Positions 24,770 to 31,865 of a stretch of 58,729 bases of DNA are shown piece by piece. The position numbers and the translations under genes were made by a program. Source of the stretch: CAYYYJ01 sp964476045 (GTDB lineage: Archaea > Aenigmatarchaeota > Aenigmatarchaeia > QMZP01 > JACQNV01); assembly GCA_964476045.1 (NCBI GenBank), contig CAYYYJ010000003.1:1-58729 (forward strand), in the 5' to 3' direction. The first letter of the stretch is position 1. Each line of letters starts with the position of its first letter. The notes beneath the pieces were generated by a model that saw only the letters and a program-made list of their open reading frames with translations, did not search any database and was not told the origin of the DNA.

Positions 24770-24789
24770 GTTTATATTGTAATATAAAC
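24770..24789. promoter_or_regulatory. 20-bp palindrome at the start of the DUF4143 ATPase gene
   Basis: GTTTATATTGTAATATAAAC (9-bp arms, GT centre) begins directly upstream of the ATG. A related half, CTAATATAAAG, follows at about 24814. It is a likely operator, similar in placement to the inverted repeat in front of the other DUF4143 gene. Confidence 0.65.
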
Positions 24790-24856
24790 TACTATATAAA
24801 GCTTCTTATATCCTAATATAAAGATACTCGGAACAGCTTTATATCAGACTATAAAA

Positions 24857-24962
24857 TCAACTCTGGTCTCTCACATCAACCTTGCCTGTAACAACATGAT
24901 GAATCAATGATTTTTTATATTCTTCTAAAAGTTCAATCTTTTCTATCCTAAACCCAAAACCG
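24857..24962 (-). pseudogene. HsdS (type I restriction specificity subunit) C-terminal remnant
   Basis: The frame reads GFGFRIEKIELLEEYKKSLI then HHVVTGKVDVRDQS and stops. K-IELLEEYKKSLIHHVVTGK-V is the characteristic C-terminal end of HsdS. Nothing else of the gene, nor hsdM or hsdR, is nearby. It lies just beyond the 3' side of tRNA-Gly and its hairpin, where an integrated island would end. No other gene is seen between 24790 and 24990. Confidence 0.75.
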
Positions 24963-24990
24963 CCTGGGATCAGAATCCCAGAAAAGAAAT

Positions 24991-25020
24991 TGGAAGCTGG
25001 TCGCAGACCAGCTTCGTCCC
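24991..25020 (-). repeat. GAA-hairpin element H2, 5 nt behind tRNA-Gly
   Basis: In tRNA sense: GGGAC, then the perfect 10-bp stem GAAGCTGGTC/GACCAGCTTC with a 3-nt loop, then CA. The left flank GGGACGAAG is identical to H1. Two stem pairs differ from H1 with both partners changed, keeping the pairing. Confidence 0.8.
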
Positions 25021-25132
25021 TCTCATGCGTCGACCGGGATTCGAACCCGGGTCAATAGCTATCTTCGTGGAAACCTACGGTTCCCACCCCTCCCTTATAT
25101 TTACAAGTGAGATGGAAGGCTATGATCCTACC

Positions 25133-25276
25133 ACTGTCCATACTTGGATTGAACCAACCTTATTTGTAAACCTTTCTTTCTGGGTTATAAGGCTCTTTCT
25201 TAAAGGGACGAAGTTGATTTGTTTTCCAATTGGTCTCAAATCAACTTCCAACCTTCCTCGAAAGAAAGAGGGTATA
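25133..25276 (-). other. D-loop intron of tRNA-Gly (core family, with nested hairpin)
   Basis: In tRNA sense: TATACCC overlapping the exon end, TTTCTTTCGAGGAA, the 49-nt hairpin element, TTTAAGAAAG, CCTTATAACCC, AGAAAGAAAGGTTTACAA. Over about 110 nt this is nearly identical to the D-loop intron of tRNA-Arg, although the host tRNAs are unrelated. This points to recent copying of an intron between tRNA genes. Confidence 0.85.
25205..25253 (+). repeat. GAA-hairpin element H3, inside the D-loop intron of tRNA-Gly
   Basis: GGGAC, 12-bp perfect stem GAAGTTGATTTG/CAAATCAACTTC, 15-nt loop, CAACC. It is antisense to the tRNA. It is identical over 49 nt to H4 in tRNA-Arg (reverse complement). Confidence 0.9.
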
Positions 25277-25478
25277 CTAGACTATCGACGCTTAGCTGAT
25301 ACTAAATTTAGTGTATATACTCTTATATTCCTATTTGAAGAAAAATAGCCAAGATTAGACGCAAGTTAAATAAATTTGAATAAATCTATGGACAAATCAA
25401 AACCCTTGATGTACAGTAAGACTGAAATTAAGCAGGATTAAAAAAATAATAAATATAAGAAAAAATAAAAGTCGGGAA

Positions 25479-25622
25479 TTAATTATTCTTTTCTAATTCC
25501 TGTATCCTTTCCCCGACACCTTTGGCTTCCTTTTCCAGTTCTTCCTTATACTCTTTTAGCATGCCTACTTTCTCTTCTTTTGTTAGGAAGCCTCTCGTTG
25601 AACCACATGGGCCGCAATTCAT
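25479..25622 (-). CDS. Small CxxC coiled-coil protein (DUF5320-like)
   Basis: Forty-seven residues starting MNCGPCGSTRGFLTKEEKV, then a coiled coil KEYKEELEKEAKGVGERI. The CGPCG motif may bind a metal. GGGGGTGG precedes the ATG. Its promoter holds two TATCG-N6-CGATA sites like those in front of the padR/flavin reductase genes, so it likely belongs to the same regulon. About 100 bases downstream (25380-25478) hold no gene. Confidence 0.75.
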   Translation of the reverse strand: MNCGPCGSTRGFLTKEEKVGMLKEYKEELEKEAKGVGERIQELEKNN

Positions 25623-25636
25623 AATCCACCCCCTAA

Positions 25637-25692
25637 TATCGTATATACGATATATTGTTGTTCAGATATATAAACCTATCGGTTATACGATA
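25637..25692. promoter_or_regulatory. Two TATCG-N6-CGATA operator sites
   Basis: Site A at 25637-25652 is a palindrome (ATATCGTATATACGATAT with flanks). Site B at 25677-25692 has the same half-sites around GTTATA. Their centres are 40 bp apart. The same pair of sites, 39 bp apart, occurs at 26350 and 26389. Confidence 0.75.
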
Positions 25693-25725
25693 TGTAAAAT
25701 ACAGATAAAAAAATCTAGTGATAAA

Positions 25726-26292
25726 CTATTTGCTGGATTTCTCGATAACTTGTTTTATTTTTTCCCTTTCTTCAGGAGAAGGCTTTGGTAAAGTTTCAGT
25801 CATCTTCCAATACATCCCGTTATGGTAAGCTAGAGGCTCTTTAGTTTTGGATGAAGAAGCTAAAAGGACCTCTCCGATAAAAATTATGTGGTCGCCGAAT
25901 TCTATTTCTTTCACAAGCCTGCACTCTGCATTCAGTGCTGCATCCTGTACCATCAAAGCTTTGATTTTTTTAGCCTTGTAGAATTTGAATCCCAGAGCTT
26001 CAACAGCCTTTATCTTATCTGTGTCCTTGCCTGAGCTTCCGCCTGCAACACTCGATAAAATAGTCTGATCAGTTGATGCGAGGCTCACTCCAAATTCTTT
26101 TGTTTTCTTGATGTTCTCAGCTGTTGCTTTTCCAGGCCCTATTAAAACAGCAATTAGGCTAGGATCATAAGATACATGAAAAGTCCACTCTGCAGCCATT
26201 ATATTAGGCCCATTAGGTCCGTCAGATGTTATCAGGCCTACGTTAGTTATGAATTTTCTGCTTTTCTCGTCGCCCCAAGGCATTTCGCTCAT
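25726..26292 (-). CDS. Flavin reductase-like FMN-binding protein
   Basis: About 188 residues of the flavin reductase split-barrel family: VGLITSDGPNGPNIMAAEWTFHVSYDPSLIAVLIGPGKATAENIKKTKEFGVSLAS, later GDHIIFIGEVL. It binds FMN and probably transfers electrons to a partner. The start MSEMPWGDEK at 26292 is preferred; the longer frame (to 26334) would run through hairpin H6. The hairpin ends about seven bases before the chosen ATG. It is divergent from a PadR regulator and shares its operator sites. Confidence 0.88.
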   Translation of the reverse strand: MSEMPWGDEKSRKFITNVGLITSDGPNGPNIMAAEWTFHVSYDPSLIAVLIGPGKATAENIKKTKEFGVSLASTDQTILSSVAGGSSGKDTDKIKAVEALGFKFYKAKKIKALMVQDAALNAECRLVKEIEFGDHIIFIGEVLLASSSKTKEPLAYHNGMYWKMTETLPKPSPEEREKIKQVIEKSSK

Positions 26293-26298
26293 AAACAA

Positions 26299-26348
26299 GG
26301 ATTGAAGTTGATTTGAGACAATTTTGGATAACAAATCAACTTCGTGTC
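26299..26348 (-). repeat. GAA-hairpin element H6, in the leader of the flavin reductase gene
   Basis: In gene sense: GACAC, 12-bp stem GAAGTTGATTTG/CAAATCAACTTC, then AATCC. The loop is close to that of H3/H4 (AGAC-AATT-GGA-AA pattern), so it is homologous by descent, not just by stem. It is the only copy away from a tRNA. It could block or expose the start codon located a few bases downstream. Confidence 0.8.
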
Positions 26349-26349
26349 T

Positions 26350-26404
26350 TATCGTATATCCAATATAGATTAAGCAGATATTTAAATATATCGGTTGTCC
26401 AATA
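26350..26404. promoter_or_regulatory. Two TATCG-N6-CAATA operator sites in the padR promoter
   Basis: Site C at 26350-26365 (TATCG-TATATC-CAATA) and site D at 26389-26404 (TATCG-GTTGTC-CAATA), centres 39 bp apart. They lie between the divergent flavin reductase and padR genes. They match the pair at 25637-25692 in half-sites, spacer length and spacing. Confidence 0.72.
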
Positions 26405-26447
26405 TTAAGTACTAATAACAGAGGAACAAAATAATATTGTTTGAATT

Positions 26448-26759
26448 ATGCCAAGAAAAAAAGATTATGAGTATTGCTGTGATATGAGAGGTATGCTTTC
26501 ATTTCTCATACTTTTTCTGCTCTCCAAAAAACCAATGCATGGACAGGAAATTGCAGACGAGATCGGGAAAAGAAAAGGGACTAAACCAAGTCCAGGAACT
26601 ATTTATCCTGCACTAAAATGCCTGAGAGAGGCCAATCTTATCCTCGAGAAGAAATCAGGGAAAACAATAACCTACAGCTTGACAGACGAGGGGAAGAGGG
26701 CCCTAAAGGTCGCAAAAGAAAAGTTTTGCAAGACTTTTACTGAAATTTTTACATCCTGA
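26448..26759 (+). CDS. PadR-family transcriptional regulator
   Basis: A 103-residue winged-helix protein: MLSFLILFLLSKKPMHGQEIADEIGKRKG and PSPGTIYPALKCLREANLILEKKSGKTITYSLTDEG are the PadR HTH. The N-terminus has a Cys pair (YEYCCDMRG) that could sense redox state or metal. It is likely to repress itself, the flavin reductase and the small CxxC protein through the four operator sites. Confidence 0.9.
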   Translation: MPRKKDYEYCCDMRGMLSFLILFLLSKKPMHGQEIADEIGKRKGTKPSPGTIYPALKCLREANLILEKKSGKTITYSLTDEGKRALKVAKEKFCKTFTEIFTS

Positions 26760-26761
26760 TC

Positions 26762-27691
26762 CTATACAACCACAATCTTGCCTGTCATTAGATCAGCATG
26801 TGCAGAACAGTGATAGCCAAATTCTCCTGTTTGTGTGAATGTGTAACTATAGAGGTCGCCTTTCTTGAGGGTTTTGGAATTCAGAGGCTCTAAGCTGTTG
26901 TGTGTTGGATGAGGATCTGTATTAATGAAGTGTTCCGCATCGTCGTTATTTGCCCAAGTAACTTTTGTTCCCTTGTCTATAACAATATTAGGTGCATCGA
27001 AAAGTATGTCTTTCATATTTACAGTGACTTCTGCTTTTCCCCTGAAATCTTTGTAAGAGGCTTTTTTGGTGGAGTCTACAGTAAAGGCTAATTGCCCATC
27101 ATGGCAAGATTTATCTGGCCAACAAGCATTAAGTTTTACAGTGTAAACCCCATCTTCTTTTGCGCCTTTCAGATTTACCCTTAGAGTATATTCTTCGTTT
27201 GTAATTTTTATTTCAGTGGGTATTTCCACACTGTTTCTCAATACAGTTGCAGATGTCGGAGATTTAATAACAAAATTAAAGTTTACCACAACTTCTTGAG
27301 GGGGCTGTGTTAGAGTGTCTCCATGTTTTGGGAAGGAATCTACAAAATGGGCGGCTTTCAAGAAGTTTGGAATTTCCAGTTTAGCTGGATAAGCTGTTCC
27401 TTGTGGAGGGGAGGTTGGATTTCTGATTTTTTCTTTACACTCAGCCTCTGTCTCAAAAGTTGTTATTTTGTCTGCACCGCATCCGCTTCCGCAATTGTTA
27501 AGCACGCAACTATTGTCCTTTAATTCCCATAAAGGCGTACAGACAGCAGGACAGATTTTTTCAGAGTTTTGTGGTATTGGTGAACTGACACGACTTACTT
27601 CAGGAGAAGGCGTTATTCTAGGAGATAATTGCGCACAACCAGAGATGAGCAACACAGACAGAACGAATAGGATAAGGATTATTTTCTTCAT
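26762..27691 (-). CDS. Lipoprotein with CopC-like and cupredoxin domains
   Basis: A 309-residue protein with lipobox LISGC. A Cys-rich segment follows (CPAVCTPLWELKDNSCVLNNCG). Next comes a CopC-like Ig domain (AHFVDSFPKHGDTLTQPPQEVVVNFN). A C-terminal plastocyanin-type domain carries type-1 copper ligands: AEHFI, then GYHCSAHADLM (His, Cys, His, Met). It probably handles copper or electrons on the outer membrane face. This fusion order is uncommon. Confidence 0.88.
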   Translation of the reverse strand: MKKIILILFVLSVLLISGCAQLSPRITPSPEVSRVSSPIPQNSEKICPAVCTPLWELKDNSCVLNNCGSGCGADKITTFETEAECKEKIRNPTSPPQGTAYPAKLEIPNFLKAAHFVDSFPKHGDTLTQPPQEVVVNFNFVIKSPTSATVLRNSVEIPTEIKITNEEYTLRVNLKGAKEDGVYTVKLNACWPDKSCHDGQLAFTVDSTKKASYKDFRGKAEVTVNMKDILFDAPNIVIDKGTKVTWANNDDAEHFINTDPHPTHNSLEPLNSKTLKKGDLYSYTFTQTGEFGYHCSAHADLMTGKIVVV

Positions 27692-27742
27692 AAAGCATTA
27701 TTAATAGTTACTGTATTTAACTGCATTGCCGCGTAATTTACA

Positions 27743-28888
27743 TTATTTGAATAACCTTTTTGGATCAGCAAGCTTTAAATACTTATTTTTTTTGCCTTCT
27801 ATCATGTCAACTATGTGCTTGGCTGTTGTGTAGCCCATTGTTGTTCCCTGGTCAGACATTGCCATTGCTGTGTAAACATTTGGATTAAACTCGCCGGCAA
27901 GAGGAAACCAATCTTTGATTTTCGCCCACGAACTTCCCCACGTGGCTTCCTGCTTGAACTCGAGTCCAGGATAATACGCCGCCAGCTTTTCTTGCAGATT
28001 TTCAAGCCTATACATTTCTAGGATGAGTCTGCCTTCGTGCTCATAAACTATATCATAATTAGTATCCATTGTCCAGAGAATAGATTGCTTTGGGAAAAAT
28101 TTCTTTATCACAGAATGCTCTAGAGGCTGGCTTGCAACTATTACGCTAGATTCCTGGAGAAAATGGCTTTCAAGTCCCAGGCTTTTTTCAGGCGGAACAG
28201 GAAAATCGTTGGTAGCAAAAATTATTTTGTTGCATTTTATTTTACCATTATTCGTCTTGACAGAAAAACCTCCATTAACCTTCTCAAAATTCTCGACTTT
28301 TGTGTACTCATATAAATTCAGGTTCATTTTTGTTGCAAGCTGGGCTGCAAAAAGTGCAGGATATAACTGCGCGCAGTCATGGAAATGCAAGCCTGCTTTA
28401 AATGATTGGCCAGAATAGAATTGCTTGATCTCTTGAGAATTCAGCATAGGATGGGTTATCCCTATTTTCTTTAGCTCACTTTGCTCCTGCTCCAGGATCT
28501 CTACTTCACCATCTGTAGCCGCAGCCATTATGCCTCCTGGAACCCTGAGTCCGCAGTCGAGGCCATTTTTTTCCACAAGCATGGCTAGTGCCTTTACATT
28601 TTCGGCTGTTTCTTGCCAGACAAACTGAGCTGTCTCCTTACCCCATAGATTTATTGCAGGCACCAGATTTGTGCCTGTCCCATAATATAAAATTCCAGAA
28701 CTGGCTCCAGATGCGCCTGAACCAACCTCATCCATTTCAACAACTATATTTTCATATCCAGCTTCTTTCAAAAAATAACTGCATAAAACACCTGTAATCC
28801 CGCCGCCAACAATGAGTATGTCTGTTTTCGTGTCCTGCTCAAGCTTTGGAAATCTTTGGGTTACTTGCCTCAAACCGTTTTCTTGCAT
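27743..28888 (-). CDS. FAD-dependent oxidoreductase (DAO family)
   Basis: A 381-residue protein. The Rossmann FAD motif is ILIVGGGITGVLCSYFLKEAG at about 25-45, followed by VVEMDEVGSGASGASSG. The C-terminal FAD contact is WFPLAGEFNPNVYTAMAMSDQGTTMGYTTAK. The fold is that of glycine oxidase or glycerol-3-phosphate dehydrogenase-like enzymes. The substrate is not evident. Confidence 0.87.
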   Translation of the reverse strand: MQENGLRQVTQRFPKLEQDTKTDILIVGGGITGVLCSYFLKEAGYENIVVEMDEVGSGASGASSGILYYGTGTNLVPAINLWGKETAQFVWQETAENVKALAMLVEKNGLDCGLRVPGGIMAAATDGEVEILEQEQSELKKIGITHPMLNSQEIKQFYSGQSFKAGLHFHDCAQLYPALFAAQLATKMNLNLYEYTKVENFEKVNGGFSVKTNNGKIKCNKIIFATNDFPVPPEKSLGLESHFLQESSVIVASQPLEHSVIKKFFPKQSILWTMDTNYDIVYEHEGRLILEMYRLENLQEKLAAYYPGLEFKQEATWGSSWAKIKDWFPLAGEFNPNVYTAMAMSDQGTTMGYTTAKHIVDMIEGKKNKYLKLADPKRLFK

Positions 28889-28978
28889 AATAGGGACCTT
28901 TTTTATTAGACTTTTAGAAACTAGATAGAGCTAATTAATTTCAGGATTATTTAAATAAGAGACAAACCAAAATAGATC

Positions 28979-29800
28979 ATGACTAACGTTTTTGATAAGA
29001 TTAAAGGGAGGCATGTCCTTCTGATTTTCATCTTATTCATTTTACTCAGTGGCCTCTCAACTTATTTTTTCAGCATTCTAAGGATGGAGAAGATAGGAAG
29101 CATTTCCCAGGCCCTGTTAGATCTGACTTTACTGACAGTAATTTTTTGGCTTCTAGTAAAGAGCAATGTTAAAGTAAAAAATATTTTTGGCAGATTTCCT
29201 ATATCCGGGATATGGCTAAAGGTCCTTGTATTGGTTTTTATTCTTGGAGTTTTCTCGATAGGAATGGGCACAATCCAATCATATTTTTTCCCTAGAGCGA
29301 CTGATAGCCAGGATCTGTACGAGTTGTATAATTTTTCTGATCCGCTTAGCCTTATAGTAAATAATATTTCTATAGTAGTTTTAGTTCCGTTGATAGAAGA
29401 ACTGATCTTTAGATCAATCTTAGTTCACAGATGGTCAAGAAAATGGAGCACTAGAACAGCAATACTGCTCTCCTCAATTATTTTTGGCTTGGGCCACGTT
29501 GATCCAATAAGTTCGTTCACTTTCGGTTTAGTGGCTTGTCTCCTTTACATCAAAACGAAATCATTGTGGGTCACAATAGGTGCGCACGCTTTCAATAATC
29601 TGGTTGTGACGTTGATAATACTTTCTTTGGCTGCAACGTATGGATCCACTATAGCACAAACTGCTCCATCTGTTATGACAGGATCGGAATTGATTACAGG
29701 GATAGTTATGGTTTTAATATCTCTCCCGGCCCTGGTTTACTTTATTAGAAAGAATTGGCCGGAAAAAGGAACGAAGCTGCCTTATTATACAAATTCATAA
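28979..29800 (+). CDS. CPBP-family intramembrane metalloprotease
   Basis: A 273-residue protein with about eight transmembrane helices. The CPBP (CAAX protease/bacteriocin-processing) motifs are present: EELIFRS (EExxxR), FGLGHV and HAFNN. It probably cleaves a membrane or prenylated substrate; some relatives protect against peptide toxins. It is preceded by a TATA-like tatttaaataag at about 28949. Confidence 0.9.
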   Translation: MTNVFDKIKGRHVLLIFILFILLSGLSTYFFSILRMEKIGSISQALLDLTLLTVIFWLLVKSNVKVKNIFGRFPISGIWLKVLVLVFILGVFSIGMGTIQSYFFPRATDSQDLYELYNFSDPLSLIVNNISIVVLVPLIEELIFRSILVHRWSRKWSTRTAILLSSIIFGLGHVDPISSFTFGLVACLLYIKTKSLWVTIGAHAFNNLVVTLIILSLAATYGSTIAQTAPSVMTGSELITGIVMVLISLPALVYFIRKNWPEKGTKLPYYTNS

Positions 29801-29811
29801 AATAGATACTA

Positions 29812-29946
29812 GTGGTACAACATTATAGGCCTGAAACTAACGCAATGGCAGCTGCACTGGAGGCAAGAGAACTTGCAAAAAATATTAACGACTCCAAGGA
29901 AAAACGTGAAATAGTTAAATACAGAAAACTGGTTTATAGTAAATAG
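29812..29946 (+). CDS. Small ORF or gene remnant
   Basis: An open frame from GTG 29812, or ATG 29845, ends at 29946. It reads RPETNAMAAALEARELAKN then INDSKEKREIVKYRKLVYSK. The composition is protein-like (regular helix, charged end) but no family or ribosome binding site is recognised. It may be the tail of a lost gene. Confidence 0.35.
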   Translation: MVQHYRPETNAMAAALEARELAKNINDSKEKREIVKYRKLVYSK

Positions 29947-29951
29947 CATTA

Positions 29952-30317
29952 TCAGTAGCTAGTTATTAATCCGTTATACTCTGGATGTTTTGTTAAAAAA
30001 TTCTGGCTTACATAAGGGCATGTAGGGATAATTTTATATCCGTTCTTCTTCGCAAATTCGAAAGCGAAAACACACATCTTTTCTGCAAGACCCTGGCCTT
30101 TGAATTTGTCTGGCACAACTGTGTGATGTAAATCCAAGATATTATTTACTTGTGTAAAAGCTATAACTGCTTCTATATTCCCAAGATGTATGAAAAATTT
30201 CTGGCCTATTGGATCGTATTCAACACCGTAGGTTATTTCCTTCGCAGGAGGCTTCTCGTTGTCCTCCATATCCTCTTTTCTAACTGGGATCAAATCTTTT
30301 TCCATAACAACATACAA
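29952..30317 (-). CDS. GNAT acetyltransferase (YjdJ type)
   Basis: A 121-residue short GNAT protein: FIHLGNIEAVIAFTQVNNILDLHHTVVPDKFKGQGLAEKMCVFAFEFAKKNGYKIIPTCPYVSQNFLTKHPEY is the YjdJ-type signature. The acetyl-CoA loop is KGQGLA. The start may be ATG four codons downstream (MEKDLIP). The substrate is unknown. Confidence 0.85.
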   Translation of the reverse strand: MYVVMEKDLIPVRKEDMEDNEKPPAKEITYGVEYDPIGQKFFIHLGNIEAVIAFTQVNNILDLHHTVVPDKFKGQGLAEKMCVFAFEFAKKNGYKIIPTCPYVSQNFLTKHPEYNGLITSY

Positions 30318-30404
30318 GAATTGTTATAACCATTTAAATAGGTGCGATTTTAGTCTCGGTGTGCCGCTTGAAGCTATAAATATGGTCTAATCACATTTAA
30401 TAAC

Positions 30405-31097
30405 ATGGCTGCATTCGAGATTTCCTTATTTTTTGGCATACTGCTTCTTTTGATACATCTGTCTCTGGAAAGGTTCCAAGGGTTCTATATCAGAAACAAG
30501 AGGGCGCTCTATGCTTTTTCTGGTGGAGTATTCATAAGCTATTTGGGCCTTCACATACTTCCAGCAATATATCAGGTTCAGGGCCGATTATCTAAACTAG
30601 TTTTCCTTTCTTTTCTAGTTGGTATAGCGTTATTTTATTTGCTAGATACCCACATAAGCAAACACAGGATAAGATATAAGATAAGAGCTGAGACAAGAGA
30701 AGAGCATGCTGTTGGATTTTTTGTTTATCATATAATAATTGGTATTGCGTTCATAACATTTTCAGAGAGTATATTAGATCTTTTCCTGTTTTTCATACCG
30801 ATAGCTTTATTCACAGCTTTCAGCTCACTCTCAATGAAAGAGATATATGAGATCGAGAACGAGAGCCAACTTGTCAAGCTCCTGCTCGCAGGATCAACAT
30901 TCATCGGAATAATTTTAGCTACATTACTTCCTGTATCGAGAACGTTCTATTTCCCTCTCCTAGGGTTTATCAGCGGATCTATTTTCTATATAATCCTCAA
31001 TGATGTGATGAACACCAATGAAAAAAGATCGCCTTATTTCATCTGGGGCATGACACTGTACGCTGGTATAATAGGTTTATTTTGGATACTGTTTTAG
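30405..31097 (+). CDS. ZIP-like membrane protein lacking the metal-site motifs
   Basis: A 230-residue protein with seven to eight helices. YAFSGGVFISYLGLHILPAIY resembles ZIP helix II (GGVFLxxLLHLLPE), and GFISGSIFYIILNDVMN resembles the last ZIP helices. Where ZIP has HNxxDG and HExPxE, it has YHIIIGIAF and LSMKEIYE, so the metal-binding residues are lost. It may be a non-transporting or altered-specificity member. The assignment is inferred from pattern only. Confidence 0.6.
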   Translation: MAAFEISLFFGILLLLIHLSLERFQGFYIRNKRALYAFSGGVFISYLGLHILPAIYQVQGRLSKLVFLSFLVGIALFYLLDTHISKHRIRYKIRAETREEHAVGFFVYHIIIGIAFITFSESILDLFLFFIPIALFTAFSSLSMKEIYEIENESQLVKLLLAGSTFIGIILATLLPVSRTFYFPLLGFISGSIFYIILNDVMNTNEKRSPYFIWGMTLYAGIIGLFWILF

Positions 31098-31549
31098 ATG
31101 TGAGCTAGAACTAATTCTACTAAAAGGTGTACAACACCGCCAAAAATTCCGATGAGATAGACCATCCCTATCTTCGTAGGCATTGGGATAACACCGCGTT
31201 TTTCCAATTTATCTACTATATCTTCTAATCTTACCAGAGATTTTATTTTTTTGGGCAGATACGAATTGAAAGGTTTCAAAAGCGAAGTCATACCAAGTTC
31301 TATTAGAGTAATATCAATTATCACTAAAACCGCTGGAAAGAGGAGGATGCCTAATGTATGTGTTAAAAAATTCAGGGTCTCCAATCCTGTAGCTCCCAAT
31401 GGAGCCAGAAAAATTTTAGGCCATTCAGGTGCTATGCCTGCTAGGAAAGCCCATGTACTTAGATGGTGTTTCCTGAAAAATATGTAGGTTATGACTGCTA
31501 CTAAAATGCCTGTAAAAAGTGTTGTACCAATCAGGGTTAAATACGTCAT
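31094..31549 (-). CDS. Uncharacterised membrane protein
   Basis: A 151-residue protein with four predicted helices (about 5-25, 35-50, 60-85 and 125-150). It overlaps the end of the ZIP-like gene by four bases, in convergent orientation. The loop KPFNSYLPKKIKSLVRLEDIVDKLEKRGVIPMPTK is basic. No family is recognised. Confidence 0.7.
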   Translation of the reverse strand: MTYLTLIGTTLFTGILVAVITYIFFRKHHLSTWAFLAGIAPEWPKIFLAPLGATGLETLNFLTHTLGILLFPAVLVIIDITLIELGMTSLLKPFNSYLPKKIKSLVRLEDIVDKLEKRGVIPMPTKIGMVYLIGIFGGVVHLLVELVLAHI

Positions 31550-31623
31550 GATAATAATGGGACCTTAAGATATATTTAAACAGCTAAATAATACTTCTAC
31601 CTATGTGGGCCCGTAGCTCAATG

Positions 31624-31764
31624 TATACCCTTCTTTCTTTCGAGGAAGGTTGGAAGTTGATTTGAGACCAATTGGAAAACAAATCAACTTCGTCCCTTTA
31701 AGAAAGAAGCCTTATAACCCAAGAAAGAAAACGATTACAAGCGGATTATAAGATAGGAGCAATG
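31624..31764 (+). other. D-loop intron of tRNA-Arg (core family, with nested hairpin)
   Basis: TATACCC, TTCTTTCTTTCGAGGAA, hairpin element H4, TTTAAGAAAG, CCTTATAACCC, AAGAAAGAAAACGATTACAAG. It is nearly identical to the tRNA-Gly D-loop intron over its first 110 nt. The last part differs and ends GGAGCAATG, copying the D-stem as in tRNA-Met. Confidence 0.85.
31648..31696 (+). repeat. GAA-hairpin element H4, inside the D-loop intron of tRNA-Arg
   Basis: GGTTG, the 12-bp stem GAAGTTGATTTG/CAAATCAACTTC, then GTCCC. It is identical to H3 over 49 nt. It occupies the apical loop of the intron stem TTCTTTC/GAAAGAA, a loop that is only a few bases long in the T-loop intron of the same gene. Confidence 0.9.
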
Positions 31765-31865
31765 GATAGAGCATCCGGCTTCGGTTCTTAAAACCTGCGG
31801 TTTTAAGGAATCCCTCATTTACTAAAGTGATGGGTTAGAAGATACCGGGGGGTTGAGGGTTCGAA

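Larger units (their letters stand above)
25026..25292 (-). tRNA. tRNA-Gly (TCC) with two introns
   Basis: After removing two introns a 71-nt cloverleaf remains. The acceptor is GCGTCGA/TCGACGC with discriminator A, the D-arm GTCTAGTGGTAGGAT, the anticodon stem ATAGC/GCTAT with loop CTTCCAA, and the T-arm CCGGG-TTCGAAT-CCCGG. The anticodon-loop intron is about 25061-25112 (52 nt). The D-loop intron is about 25133-25276 (144 nt) and contains hairpin H3. A TATA-like gtatatac lies upstream at about 25312-25319. Confidence 0.9.
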
